A stretch of DNA of 64,000 nucleotides from the NCBI RefSeq assembly GCF_000017505.1, contig NC_009675.1, forward strand, positions 2,852,001-2,916,000. Reading direction: 5' to 3'. The notes under the pieces were generated by a model that was not told where the DNA came from, made no database searches, and saw only the letters and a program-made list of their open reading frames with translations. This document shows positions 33,748 to 43,363 of this stretch, in pieces. Each line of letters starts with the position of its first letter. Positions within the stretch are counted from its first letter, which is position 1. The translations under genes were made by a program, and so were the position numbers. The DNA comes from Anaeromyxobacter sp. Fw109-5 (lineage in GTDB: Bacteria > Myxococcota > Myxococcia > Myxococcales > Anaeromyxobacteraceae).

Positions 33748-35708
33748 GTGCAACGGAGCGGCGACGGGACATTGCGGCGACGCGACGGCCGCTGGCGGTC
33801 CGGCATCGGCGCACGCACGCTCGCGACGATGCTGCTGGTCGCGATCCCCTCGCTCCTGGCCTTTTCGCTGCTCGTGCGCGGTGCGGCGGGGGACCTGCTG
33901 CGCGGCCGCACCGAGGCCCACATCCAGACGGTCGCGCAGAGCTCGGCGCGCGGCGTCGAGGAGCTCGTCCGGCGCGGAGAGCACTCGGCGCTCGCCCTCG
34001 CCACCTCCACGTCCATCGTGAGGGCGCTCGGGGAGCTGGAAGACGGGCGAGCGGACACCGCCTCCGTGGCCGCCCTCGGCGAGAGCTTCCTCGCCGCCCA
34101 GCGGCTCGATCCCGCGATTCAGGCGGTTCGCCTCGTCGACGTCGAGGGGAACGAGGTCGTGAAGGCGAGGGAGGGCGAGCTGACGCCCGCGCATTCGCCC
34201 GTCCATGGACCGCTCGGGCTACCGGCCATCCAGTCGCTCCGCGGCCGCCCCTTCTTCGAGGAGGCGCTCCGCGCGCCGCGAGGGTCCGTCACGATCTCCG
34301 ATCTGGAGCGCGGCCGGGTCGAGGGCGAGGAGGACTGGTGCCCGGCGATGGTGCGCTTCGCGACGCCGCTGTTCTTCCAGTCGGGCGCCCGCGCAGGCGT
34401 GCTCATCGTGAACGTCTGGGGCGCCGAGGTCGGGGCCATGCTGAACCGGCTCGTCCCCGCCGAGCAAGGCGCCGCCTTCCTCGTCGAGCGCAACGCGGCG
34501 GCTCCCGACCGATCCGGCGTCTACCTGTTCCACCAGGACGGTCAGTGCGAGTTCGGCAACCAGACCGGCTCGCGCGTGACCGCGTGGCAGCAGTATCCGC
34601 GGGAGCTCGTCGACTCATGGATGAAGACCGACGCGGGCATCGCGATGGATCCCCGGACCGGGGATCTGCTCGCCCACGTCTACTACTCCCCCTACGCGCG
34701 CCCGGACCGCGGCTGGGTGGTCGTGCTCGCGGCCCGCGAGGCCTACTTCGCGCGTCCGCTCGAGCGGCTCCAGGCGAGCGTCCTCGGGCTCTCGGCGCTC
34801 GTCGTGGCAGGCACCGTGGTGGCCGCGCTCCTGCTGTCGCGCACGCTCACGCAGCCGCTGCGCACGCTCGCGGCCGGGGTCCGCGCGATCGGCGACGACC
34901 TCTCCGTGCGCGTGCCGGTGCGGGGCGGTCGTGAGGTCGCGATCGTGGCGGAGTCGGTGAACCGGATGGCTGGCGCCCTGCAGGAGCACCTCGAGACCCG
35001 CGAGCGATCGGAGCGCCAGCTGCGCGAGACGGAGAAGCTCGCCTCCATCGGCGAGATGGCGGCGGGGCTCGCCCATGAGCTCAACACGCCCCTGTCCAAC
35101 ATCCGCGCGCTCGCCTCCCTCGCGCGCCGCGATCTCGACGCCGGGCGGGTGGAGCTCCAGGCGCTGAAGGCGGATCTCGCCGACGTGGCGGACCAGACCC
35201 GCCGCTGCACGACCATCATCGACGGCCTCCTCCGGTTCGCGCGTCGCCAGCCGCCCGCGCTCGCCGCGCACGACGTGAACCGGCTCGTGCACGGATCGCT
35301 CGCGCTCGTCCGGCTGCGCGCAGAGAAGAAGGGCGTCACGCTCGCGTTCGAGGCAGGCGCGGCGCAGGCTGCGGTCGTGGACGCCGCGCAGCTCGAGCAG
35401 GTGTTCGTGAACCTGCTCCTGAACGCCGTCGACGCGGCGCGCCCCGGCGGCCGCGTGGAGGTGTCGACCGCCACGGCCGGCGGCCGGATCGCCGTCCGCG
35501 TCTCCGACGACGGCGCGGGCATCGCGCCCGAGCACCTGCCGCGCATCTTCGATCCCTTCTTCACGACCAAGGCGGTCGGCGAGGGGACCGGGCTGGGCCT
35601 CTCCGTGAGCTACGGCATCGTCCGCAACCACGGCGGCGCGCTCTCGGTCGACTCGGCGCCGGGGCGCGGCGCCACGTTCACGGTCAGCCTCCCCCTGGGG
35701 ACTCCCTG

Positions 35709-35709
<1 letters not shown>
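33748..35709 (+). CDS. Membrane sensor histidine kinase
   Basis: 653 residues from the GTG at 33748, which has GGAGG at 7 bases. TM1 is at about 28-48 (TMLLVAIPSLLAFSLLVRG); a periplasmic dCache-like sensor spans about 50-335; TM2 follows (VLGLSALVVAGTVVAALLL), then HAMP. The kinase has H-box AHELNTPLSNI (His about 442), N-box VFVNLLLNAVDA, G1 DDGAGI, F-box FFTTK and G2 GTGLGLSV. It phosphorylates the NtrC-type regulator translated next (stop/start overlap TGATG). The signal may relate to the divergent TsdA-like cytochrome. Confidence 0.92.
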
Positions 35710-37067
<1,358 letters not shown>

Positions 37068-37079
37068 GTCCCCGGTCAC

Positions 37080-39179
37080 TCAGCGGCGCCGCCGGCGCTG
37101 CTGCGCGCGGCGCGCGCCGCCGAGCTTCCCCAGCGCGGCCGCGCCGGCGAAGGCGCCCGAGCCGAGCAGGCCCTTCACGCCGGAGGCCTTGGCCGGCAGC
37201 CCCAGCTCGAGGTCCTTCAGGGCGAGGATGCGATCGCGCAGCTGCGCCGCCTTCTCGAACTCGAGCGCGCGGGCGGCCTCCTTCATCTCCTGCTCGAGGG
37301 CGGCCACGATGGCGGGGAGCTGCTCCGGCTTGTACTCGGCGCCGTCCTCGGCGGCCATCGGCACGGTGACGTAGTCCGCCTCCACCACGGCCATGTGCAG
37401 GTCGGTGATGTTGCGCTTCACCGTCTGCGGGGTGATGCCGTGCTCGAGGTTGTAGGCGCGCTGGATCTCGCGGCGGCGGTCGGTCTCGTCGAGGGCGCGG
37501 CGCATCGACGCCGTCACCGCGTCGGCGTACAGGATCACGCGCCCGTTCACGTTGCGGGCGGCGCGCCCGATGGTCTGGATGAGCGAGACCTCGGAGCGGA
37601 GGAACCCCTCCTTGTCGGCGTCGAGCACCGCGACGAGCGACACCTCCGGGATGTCGAGCCCCTCGCGCAGCAGGTTGATGCCGATGAGCACGTCGAACTC
37701 CCCGCGGCGGAGGTCGCGGATGAGCGCGCTGCGCTCGAGGGTCTCGATGTCCGAGTGCAGGTAGCGGCAGCGGACCCCCACGTCCGTGAAGTACTCCGTG
37801 AGATCCTCCGCCATCCGCTTCGTCAGCGTGGTGACGAGGACGCGCTCGCCGGCCTCGGCGCGCTTCCGCACCTCGCCGAGCAGGTCGTCCACCTGCGAGC
37901 CCACGGGCCGGACCTCGACCTCCGGATCCGTGAGCCCGGTGGGGCGGATGATCTGCTCGACGACGACCCCCTGCGCCTTCTGGAGCTCGTACTCGGCGGG
38001 CGTGGCCGAGACGTAGATGCCCTGGTGGACGAGCCGCTCGAACTCCTCGAACCTGAGGGGCCGGTTGTCGAGCGCCGACGGGAGGCGGAACCCGAACTCC
38101 ACCAGCGTCTCCTTGCGCGAGCGATCGCCCCGGTACATCGCGCCGATCTGCGGGATGGTCTGGTGCGACTCGTCCACGACGACGAGGAAGTCCTTCGGGA
38201 AGTAGTCGAGCAGGCACGGCGGGGGATCGCCGGCCTTCCGCCCGGAGAGCCAGCGCGAGTAGTTCTCGATGCCGGGGCAGAAGCCCATCTGCTCCAGCAT
38301 CTCGAGGTCGAACATCGTCCGCTGCTCGAGCCGCTGCGCCTCGACCAGCTTGTTCGCGGCCTTCAGCTCGCCGAGCCGCTCCCGCAGCTCCTCGCGGACC
38401 CCGTCGACGGCGCGCTTGCGCGTCTCCGGCGCCGACACGTAGTGGCTGTTGGGGAAGATCGCGACCTTGTCGACCTCGGCGAGCGTCACGCCCCGGAGCG
38501 GATCGAACTCGTGGATCGACTCGACCACGTCCCCGAAGAACTCGATGCGGACGGCGCGGTCCTCCTCGTACGGAGGGAACACCTCGATGGTGTCGCCCCG
38601 CACGCGGAAGGTGCCGCGGTGGAAGTCCACGTCGTTGCGCTCGTACTGGATGTCGATGAGGGAGCGGATGAAGCGATCGCGCACGAACTCCTGCCCACGC
38701 TCGATCTGCTGCAGCAGGCCGAAGTAGGCCTCGGCCGTGCCGAGGCCGTAGATGCAGGAGACCGACGCGACGATGAGCACGTCGTTCCGGGTGAGCAGCG
38801 CGTGCGTGGCCGCGTGCCGCATCCGGTCGATCTCGTCGTTGATGGACGAGTCCTTCTCGATGTACGTGTCGGTCGAGGGGACGTACGCCTCGGGCTGGTA
38901 GTAGTCGTAGTACGAGACGAAGTAGTGGACGGCCGCCGAGGGGAAGAGCTCCTTGAACTCGCCGTACAGCTGCGCGGCCAGCGTCTTGTTGTGCGCGATG
39001 ACGAGCGTCGGCCGGCGCAGCTCGGCCACCACGTTCGCGACGGTGAAGGTCTTCCCCGAGCCGGTGACGCCGAGCAGCACCTGGTGACGGTCGCCGCGGC
39101 GGAGGCCGGCGGTGAGCTCCCCGATGGCCCGCGGCTGGTCGCCCGTGGGCTGGAACTCGCTCCGGAGGTCGAAGGGCAC
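37080..39179 (-). CDS. uvrB: Excinuclease ABC subunit B
   Basis: 699 residues. Signatures: [13 protein letters not shown], Walker [11 protein letters not shown], the beta-hairpin region [21 protein letters not shown] Walker [12 protein letters not shown] and the C-terminal UVR motif ([20 protein letters not shown]), then a Lys/Arg-rich tail. UvrB receives damage from UvrA and recruits UvrC. The GTG at 39179 is chosen: it starts exactly at the conserved N-terminus and a TACACT box ends 6 bases upstream with CTGACC at -35, implying a leaderless message. Confidence 0.96.
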   Translation of the reverse strand: MPFDLRSEFQPTGDQPRAIGELTAGLRRGDRHQVLLGVTGSGKTFTVANVVAELRRPTLVIAHNKTLAAQLYGEFKELFPSAAVHYFVSYYDYYQPEAYVPSTDTYIEKDSSINDEIDRMRHAATHALLTRNDVLIVASVSCIYGLGTAEAYFGLLQQIERGQEFVRDRFIRSLIDIQYERNDVDFHRGTFRVRGDTIEVFPPYEEDRAVRIEFFGDVVESIHEFDPLRGVTLAEVDKVAIFPNSHYVSAPETRKRAVDGVREELRERLGELKAANKLVEAQRLEQRTMFDLEMLEQMGFCPGIENYSRWLSGRKAGDPPPCLLDYFPKDFLVVVDESHQTIPQIGAMYRGDRSRKETLVEFGFRLPSALDNRPLRFEEFERLVHQGIYVSATPAEYELQKAQGVVVEQIIRPTGLTDPEVEVRPVGSQVDDLLGEVRKRAEAGERVLVTTLTKRMAEDLTEYFTDVGVRCRYLHSDIETLERSALIRDLRRGEFDVLIGINLLREGLDIPEVSLVAVLDADKEGFLRSEVSLIQTIGRAARNVNGRVILYADAVTASMRRALDETDRRREIQRAYNLEHGITPQTVKRNITDLHMAVVEADYVTVPMAAEDGAEYKPEQLPAIVAALEQEMKEAARALEFEKAAQLRDRILALKDLELGLPAKASGVKGLLGSGAFAGAAALGKLGGARRAQQRRRRR

Positions 39180-39184
39180 CGGCG

Positions 39185-39214
39185 GAGTGTAACGGCCTCC
39201 GGCGCCGCGGTCAG
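39185..39214 (-). promoter_or_regulatory. uvrB promoter
   Basis: Minus strand: CTGACC (39209-39214), 18-bp spacer, TACACT (39185-39190), then 5-6 bases to the GTG. The identical -10 is used by plsB and pilB. Confidence 0.5.
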
Positions 39215-39262
39215 CGAGCGCCCGCCCTCCCCCCTCGGTGGGCGGGCGGGTCCGCGAGCCGC

Positions 39263-39291
39263 TCGACAAGCGCACCCGTTCCAGTTAATTT
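39263..39291 (+). promoter_or_regulatory. Possible csp promoter
   Basis: TCGACA (39263-39268), 17 bp, TAATTT (39286-39291). The start would be near 39298, giving a 5' leader of about 70 bases. Confidence 0.45.
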
Positions 39292-39325
39292 GCGCGCGTC
39301 CCGCCTGTCGAATGGACGGGGCCGT

Positions 39326-39341
39326 GCGGGAAGTCTCCCGC
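39326..39341 (+). promoter_or_regulatory. Leader hairpin upstream of csp
   Basis: GCGGGA (39326-39331) pairs with TCCCGC (39336-39341) around AGTC. In cold-shock mRNAs leader structure often tunes translation with temperature; here that is only a possibility. Confidence 0.3.
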
Positions 39342-39367
39342 GCGAATGACGAAAGAAGTGTGTACAG

Positions 39368-39571
39368 ATGGCGAGCGGTTCCGTGAAGTGGTTCAACGAC
39401 GCGAAGGGCTTCGGCTTCATCCAGCAGGACGGCGGTGGCGAGGACGTCTTCTGCCACCACACCGCGATCCAGTCCCAGGGTTTCCGGACCCTGCAGGAGG
39501 GTCAGCGGGTCGAGTTCGAGGTGAAGCAGGGCCCCAAGGGCCTCCAGGCGGCGAACGTCCGCCCGGTGTAG
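39368..39571 (+). CDS. Cold-shock domain protein
   Basis: 67 residues, single cold-shock OB fold. RNP1 is KGFGFIQ (about 14-20) and RNP2 is DVFCHHTAI, where the usual VFVHHSAI has Cys in place of Val. It binds single-stranded RNA and melts structure. The length is that of CspA proteins. Upstream are a possible promoter and a leader hairpin; downstream a strong hairpin terminator. The start ATG has no perfect ribosome site. Confidence 0.95.
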   Translation: MASGSVKWFNDAKGFGFIQQDGGGEDVFCHHTAIQSQGFRTLQEGQRVEFEVKQGPKGLQAANVRPV

Positions 39572-39593
39572 CGCGCGGCGTGAGCCGCTTCTC

Positions 39594-39624
39594 GGGGGCC
39601 CGGCCGCGCAGTGGCCGGGCCCCC
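39594..39624 (+). terminator. Long hairpin terminator after csp
   Basis: GGGGGCCCGGCC (39594-39605) pairs over 12 bp with GGCCGGGCCCCC (39613-39624), loop GCGCAGT. No T tract follows. Confidence 0.55.
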
Positions 39625-39655
39625 ACGATTTCGTGATCTCGAGCACGGAGGAGCG

Positions 39656-39841
39656 ATGGCCTTCAACCCCGGAGCGACGAAGAGGCAGAAGGAGGCGGCG
39701 CGCCGCGACAAGCAGCGCCGCAAGGACGAGAAGAAGGAGCAGCGCAAGCGCGAGAAGGTGGAGCGCGGGCCCCTCGCGCCGGGAGAGGACCCGGACATCG
39801 CCGGGATCGTCCCCGGGCCGCAGCCGCCGCTCGAGGACTGA
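39656..39841 (+). CDS. Small, highly basic protein of unknown function
   Basis: 61 residues. It opens MAFNPGATKRQKEAARRDKQ, continues with a charged helix (Lys/Arg/Glu over residues 8-38), and ends in a Pro-rich acidic tail (GEDPDIAGIVPGPQPPLED). GGAGGAG lies at 4 bases before the ATG, so it is very likely translated. No domain recognised. The helix could bind nucleic acid, ribosome or acidic partners. It follows csp and its terminator by 32 bases. Confidence 0.75.
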   Translation: MAFNPGATKRQKEAARRDKQRRKDEKKEQRKREKVERGPLAPGEDPDIAGIVPGPQPPLED

Positions 39842-39883
39842 CCGGCCCCGCCGCCGCGATGCGCCGGCGCCGGGCCCACGGGG

Positions 39884-41332
39884 CTACTCGACCTTCCAGG
39901 TCGTGCCCTGCGGGCCGTCCATGAGCGCCACGCCCTGGGCGAGCAGCGCATCCCGGATGGCGTCGCTCCGCGCGAAGTCCCGCGCCCTGCGCGCCTCCGC
40001 GCGCTCCACGATCTTCGCCTCCACCGAAGCCGGATCGATGCCGCGCCGCGCCGCCGCCCTGGCGCGGATGGCGCGAAGCGCCTCCGCGGGCCGCCGCTGC
40101 ACGAGCCCGAGCGTGGTGCCGATCTCGCGCACGTCGCGGGCGAACGCGGCGAGCCGCGCCCGGTCCTCCGGCGTCTTCTTCCCCCGCTTGTCGGCGAGCG
40201 CGTTCGCGGCCGTGAACGCCTCGGCGAGCACGGCCAGCACCTGGGGGGCGTTGAAGTCGTCGTCGAGCGCCCGGCGCGCGTCCTCCACCACGCCGCCGCC
40301 CTCCCCTGCGGGCGACGTCCCCTCGGCGAGCGCGTCCACCTTCTCGAGCGTCTCGTAGAAGTAGTTCAGGCGCCGCTCGGCCTCCGCGAGGATCGCGTCC
40401 GAGTAGTTGATGGGGTTGCGGTAGTGCGTCCCGAGGTAGAAGAGCCGCACGCCCTCCGCGTCGAACTTGGCGAGCACGTCGCGCAGCGTGAAGAAGTTGC
40501 CGAGCGACTTCGACATCTTCTCGCTGTCGATCTCGACGAAGCCGTGGTGCATCCAGTGGCGGCAGAAGCTCTCGGCCGTGCGGCCGTCCCCGACCGCCGC
40601 GGCGGACTGGGCGATCTCGTTCGTGTGGTGCGGGAAGACGAGGTCCTTGCCGCCACCGTGCAGATCGATCGGCACGCCCAGGTGCGCGAGCGTCATCGCC
40701 GAGCACTCGATGTGCCACCCCGGCCGGCCCCCGCCCCACGGCGAGTCCCAGGTCGGCTCGCCCGGCTTGGCCGCCTTCCACAGGGCGAAGTCCAGCGGAT
40801 CGCGCTTCGCCTCGCCCGGCTCGACGCGCGCGCCGGAGAGGAGATCGTCGAGGTTGCGCTTCGACAGCCGCCCGTAGTCGGGGAAGGCGCGGACCGAGAA
40901 GTACACGTCGCCGTTGGCCGCCGCGTAGGCGAACCCCTTCTCGACGAGGCTCGAGATCATGGCCACGATCTGCGGCACGTGCTCCGACACCTTGGGCGCG
41001 ACGTCCGGGCGGAGGTTCCCGAGCGCGTCCATGTCCTCGTCGAACTCGCGCGCGTAGCGCGCCGCGAGCGCCACGGGATCCTCGCGCCGCTCGGTCGCGC
41101 GGCGGATGATCTTGTCGTCCACGTCGGTGAAGTTGCGCACGTAGCGGACCTCGTAGCCGCGCGCGCGCAGGTGGCGGACGACGAGGTCCCACACCACGTA
41201 GCTGCGCCCGTGGCCGACGTGGGCGGAGTCGTAGACCGTGGGGCCGCAGGCGTAGAAGCGGATCTTGCCGGGCTCGATCGGCTGGAGCTCGCGCTTCGTC
41301 CCGGTGAGCGTGTCGGAGATGACGATGGGCAT
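39884..41332 (-). CDS. cysS: Cysteinyl-tRNA synthetase
   Basis: 482 residues. Class I motifs: YACGPTVYDSAHVGHGRSY (HIGH-type HVGH), the zinc site near FYACG, WHIECSAM, FPHHTNEIAQS and the KMSKS loop EKMSKSLGN (about 267). The C-terminal DALR and anticodon helices follow. It charges tRNA-Cys. It is downstream of ispDF by 11 bases and probably in the same operon. Normal length. Confidence 0.96.
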   Translation of the reverse strand: MPIVISDTLTGTKRELQPIEPGKIRFYACGPTVYDSAHVGHGRSYVVWDLVVRHLRARGYEVRYVRNFTDVDDKIIRRATERREDPVALAARYAREFDEDMDALGNLRPDVAPKVSEHVPQIVAMISSLVEKGFAYAAANGDVYFSVRAFPDYGRLSKRNLDDLLSGARVEPGEAKRDPLDFALWKAAKPGEPTWDSPWGGGRPGWHIECSAMTLAHLGVPIDLHGGGKDLVFPHHTNEIAQSAAAVGDGRTAESFCRHWMHHGFVEIDSEKMSKSLGNFFTLRDVLAKFDAEGVRLFYLGTHYRNPINYSDAILAEAERRLNYFYETLEKVDALAEGTSPAGEGGGVVEDARRALDDDFNAPQVLAVLAEAFTAANALADKRGKKTPEDRARLAAFARDVREIGTTLGLVQRRPAEALRAIRARAAARRGIDPASVEAKIVERAEARRARDFARSDAIRDALLAQGVALMDGPQGTTWKVE

Positions 41333-41343
41333 CGGCGCTTCTC

Positions 41344-42504
41344 CTACCGCACTCTGACGAGGAGCGCGACGGCGTGCGCGGCGATCCCCTCGCCGCGCCC
41401 GACGAACCCCATCCCCTCGCCCGTGGTGGCCTTCACGTTGACCTGCCCCGGCGTGACGCCGAGCGCCTCGGCGAGGCGCGCCCGCATCTCCTCCGCGCGC
41501 GGCGCGATCTTCGGCCGGCGCGCGGCGAGCGTCACGTCGCAGTTGCCCACCCGGAAGCCGGCCGCCGCAACCTTCGCGGCGATCTCGCGCAGCAGGGCGA
41601 GCGAAGAGACCCCCTTCCAGCGCGGGTCCGTGTCCGGGAAGTGCCGGCCGAGGTCGCCGAGGCCGGCGCCGCCGAGGATGGCGTCGCCGATGGCGTGCGC
41701 GCAGACGTCCGCGTCGGAGTGGCCGAGGAGACCGTCGCCCTCGAACTCGACGCCCCCGAGCACCAGCCGGCGCCCCTCCGCGAAGCGGTGGGTGTCGTAG
41801 CCGACGCCCATCGCCACCGGGGCCTCGAGGATGGACCGGGCGCGCGCCACGTCGTCGGGCCCCGTGATCTTGAAGTTGCCGGGCTCGCCCGGGACGAGGG
41901 TGACGGGCGCGCCGAGCGCCTCGACGAGGGCGCACTCGTCGGTCGCCTCCGCGGCGCGGTCCCCCGCCGCCTCGAAGGCCTCGAGGAGGAGGGCGCGCCG
42001 GAAGCCCTGCGGCGTCTGCGCCAGCCACAGCGCGCGCCGATCGAGCGTGGCCTCCACGATCGGCGCACCGTCACGCGGCGCGGCGCGCTTCACCGTGTCC
42101 GTCACCGGCAGCGCCGCGAGGGCCGCGCCGTCGCGCGCCGCCGCCTCGGCCACGCGCGCCGCCAGGCCCGGCGTCGCGAACGGGCGGGCCGCGTCGTGCA
42201 CGAGCACGATCCCGCAGCCCTCCGCCGCGCGCGCGCCGTTCCGCACGGAGTCGGCGCGCGCCGCGCCGCCCGCGATCGCCCGCGCCGGTCGACCGAGCCC
42301 CTCCACCTCAGCGAGGCCGCGGCCCTCCTCACCCGACGGGACCACCACCACGAGCTCGTCCACGGCGTCGCAGGCGACGAGCGCGCGCGCCGCCCGCCGC
42401 AGGACGCTCTCACCCCCGAGCTCGAGCCACTGCTTCCTCAGGCCGGCGCGCACCCCCGAGCCCCCCGCCGCCAGGATCGCCGCCACCCGCTCATCGCGGA
42501 TCAT
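41344..42504 (-). CDS. ispDF: Bifunctional IspD-IspF enzyme
   Basis: 386 residues. The N-terminal 225 are IspD (AAILAAGGSGVRAGLRKQW, VHDAARPF, TPQGFRR), which makes CDP-methylerythritol; the C-terminal 155 are IspF (GVGYDTHRFAEGRRLVLGG, LLGHSDADV, KATTGEGMGFVGRGEGIAA), which forms the cyclic diphosphate. The two are fused in one frame, an arrangement known in several bacteria, though the enzymes are not consecutive in the pathway. GGAGGAG lies 5 bases before the ATG at 42504. Confidence 0.96.
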   Translation of the reverse strand: MIRDERVAAILAAGGSGVRAGLRKQWLELGGESVLRRAARALVACDAVDELVVVVPSGEEGRGLAEVEGLGRPARAIAGGAARADSVRNGARAAEGCGIVLVHDAARPFATPGLAARVAEAAARDGAALAALPVTDTVKRAAPRDGAPIVEATLDRRALWLAQTPQGFRRALLLEAFEAAGDRAAEATDECALVEALGAPVTLVPGEPGNFKITGPDDVARARSILEAPVAMGVGYDTHRFAEGRRLVLGGVEFEGDGLLGHSDADVCAHAIGDAILGGAGLGDLGRHFPDTDPRWKGVSSLALLREIAAKVAAAGFRVGNCDVTLAARRPKIAPRAEEMRARLAEALGVTPGQVNVKATTGEGMGFVGRGEGIAAHAVALLVRVR

Positions 42505-42608
42505 CCGGATCTCCTCCGTCGCCCGCGGGACGCGGGCTGGCACCGCTCGTGCTGAGGCCGCCGCTGGTGACGGCGTCCCCCCGACCCAGGCGCGCAGACG
42601 CGCCGATA

Positions 42609-42648
42609 CGCGACCGCCGCGCGGACGCGGGTCCGTGCGGCGGTCGCG
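42609..42648 (-). terminator. Large hairpin downstream of cdnL
   Basis: CGCGACCGCCGC (42609-42620) pairs with GCGGCGGTCGCG (42637-42648), and the inner GCGGAC/GTCCGT closes a GCGG loop, giving about 18 bp of stem with one G-T. It lies 38 bases beyond the cdnL stop. No T tract. Confidence 0.6.
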
Positions 42649-42686
42649 TGAGCCTCGCCCCGGCGCGAGCGCGCCCGGGCGGGCGA

Positions 42687-43202
42687 TCAACAGTTGAAGA
42701 TCTTCTTCAGGTCGTCCTCGACGTCGTCCTCGCCGCACTCCTTCGCGATCGCGAGCTCCTTGATGAGGAGCGACCGTGCGGTGTCGAGCATCTTCCGCTC
42801 TCCGAAGGACAGGTCCTTGTCCGACCGGAGCAGGTAGAGATCGCGCAGCACCTCGGCGATCTCGAACACGCTGCCGGTCTTGATCTTGTCCATGTACTCC
42901 CGGTAGCGGCGGTTCCAGGTGGTCGAGTCGACCGAGACCTCCTTCTCGCGGAGGATCGTGTAGACCCTGCGGACGTCCTTCTCGCCGATGATCTCGCGGA
43001 GACCGACGGAGCCCACCTTGTTCATCGGGATCATGATCTTCATCCCGTTCTCGAGGATGCGGAGCACGTAGAAGGACTGCCGCTGGCCGGCGACCTCCTT
43101 GTGCTCGATTCCCATGACCTCGCCGACCCCCTGGCCGGGATAAACCGCCTTGTCCCCGACCTTGAAATTCGGGGCCATCTGAGTAGCCTGCGTTGCGGGC
43201 AT
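42687..43202 (-). CDS. CdnL/CarD-type RNA-polymerase-binding regulator
   Basis: 171 residues. The N-terminal CarD_CdnL_TRCF Tudor-like domain (about 10-70: FKVGDKAVYPGQGVGEVMGI) contacts the polymerase beta subunit; the helical C-terminus (YREYMDKIKTGSVFEIAEVL, DKDLSFGERKMLDTARSLL) binds promoter DNA. In M. xanthus CdnL is essential and stabilises open complexes at rRNA promoters. There is no HMGA-like tail, so CdnL rather than CarD. GGAGG sits 5 bases before the ATG. Its own promoter lies upstream, next to comEC. Confidence 0.92.
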   Translation of the reverse strand: MPATQATQMAPNFKVGDKAVYPGQGVGEVMGIEHKEVAGQRQSFYVLRILENGMKIMIPMNKVGSVGLREIIGEKDVRRVYTILREKEVSVDSTTWNRRYREYMDKIKTGSVFEIAEVLRDLYLLRSDKDLSFGERKMLDTARSLLIKELAIAKECGEDDVEDDLKKIFNC

Positions 43203-43274
43203 TCCTTCCTCCGCTCCCTGCGGCTCCCCGGCCGACCGGGGCGGTCGAAGCCGGGGCGGGAGCTTGATCGCGGG

Positions 43275-43303
43275 AGACTATCACAGCCTCCCGTTCTGCT
43301 CAA
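43275..43303 (-). promoter_or_regulatory. cdnL promoter
   Basis: Minus strand: TTGAGC (43298-43303), 17-bp spacer, TAGTCT (43275-43280). The start is near 43268, giving a 65-base leader. It lies in a locally AT-richer 160-bp divergent gap with comEC. Confidence 0.6.
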
Positions 43304-43363
43304 TAACACTACGGAAATCCTTTTTGTTCTCCGCTCGGGCCGACCGCATCCGCAGAGGCTCGC

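Noticed and set aside
29643-34934. Plus-strand open frame of about 1763 codons opposite uvrC, the lipoprotein, TsdA and the kinase start
   Set aside because: It is the GC-driven shadow of minus-strand genes; no domain appears in it.
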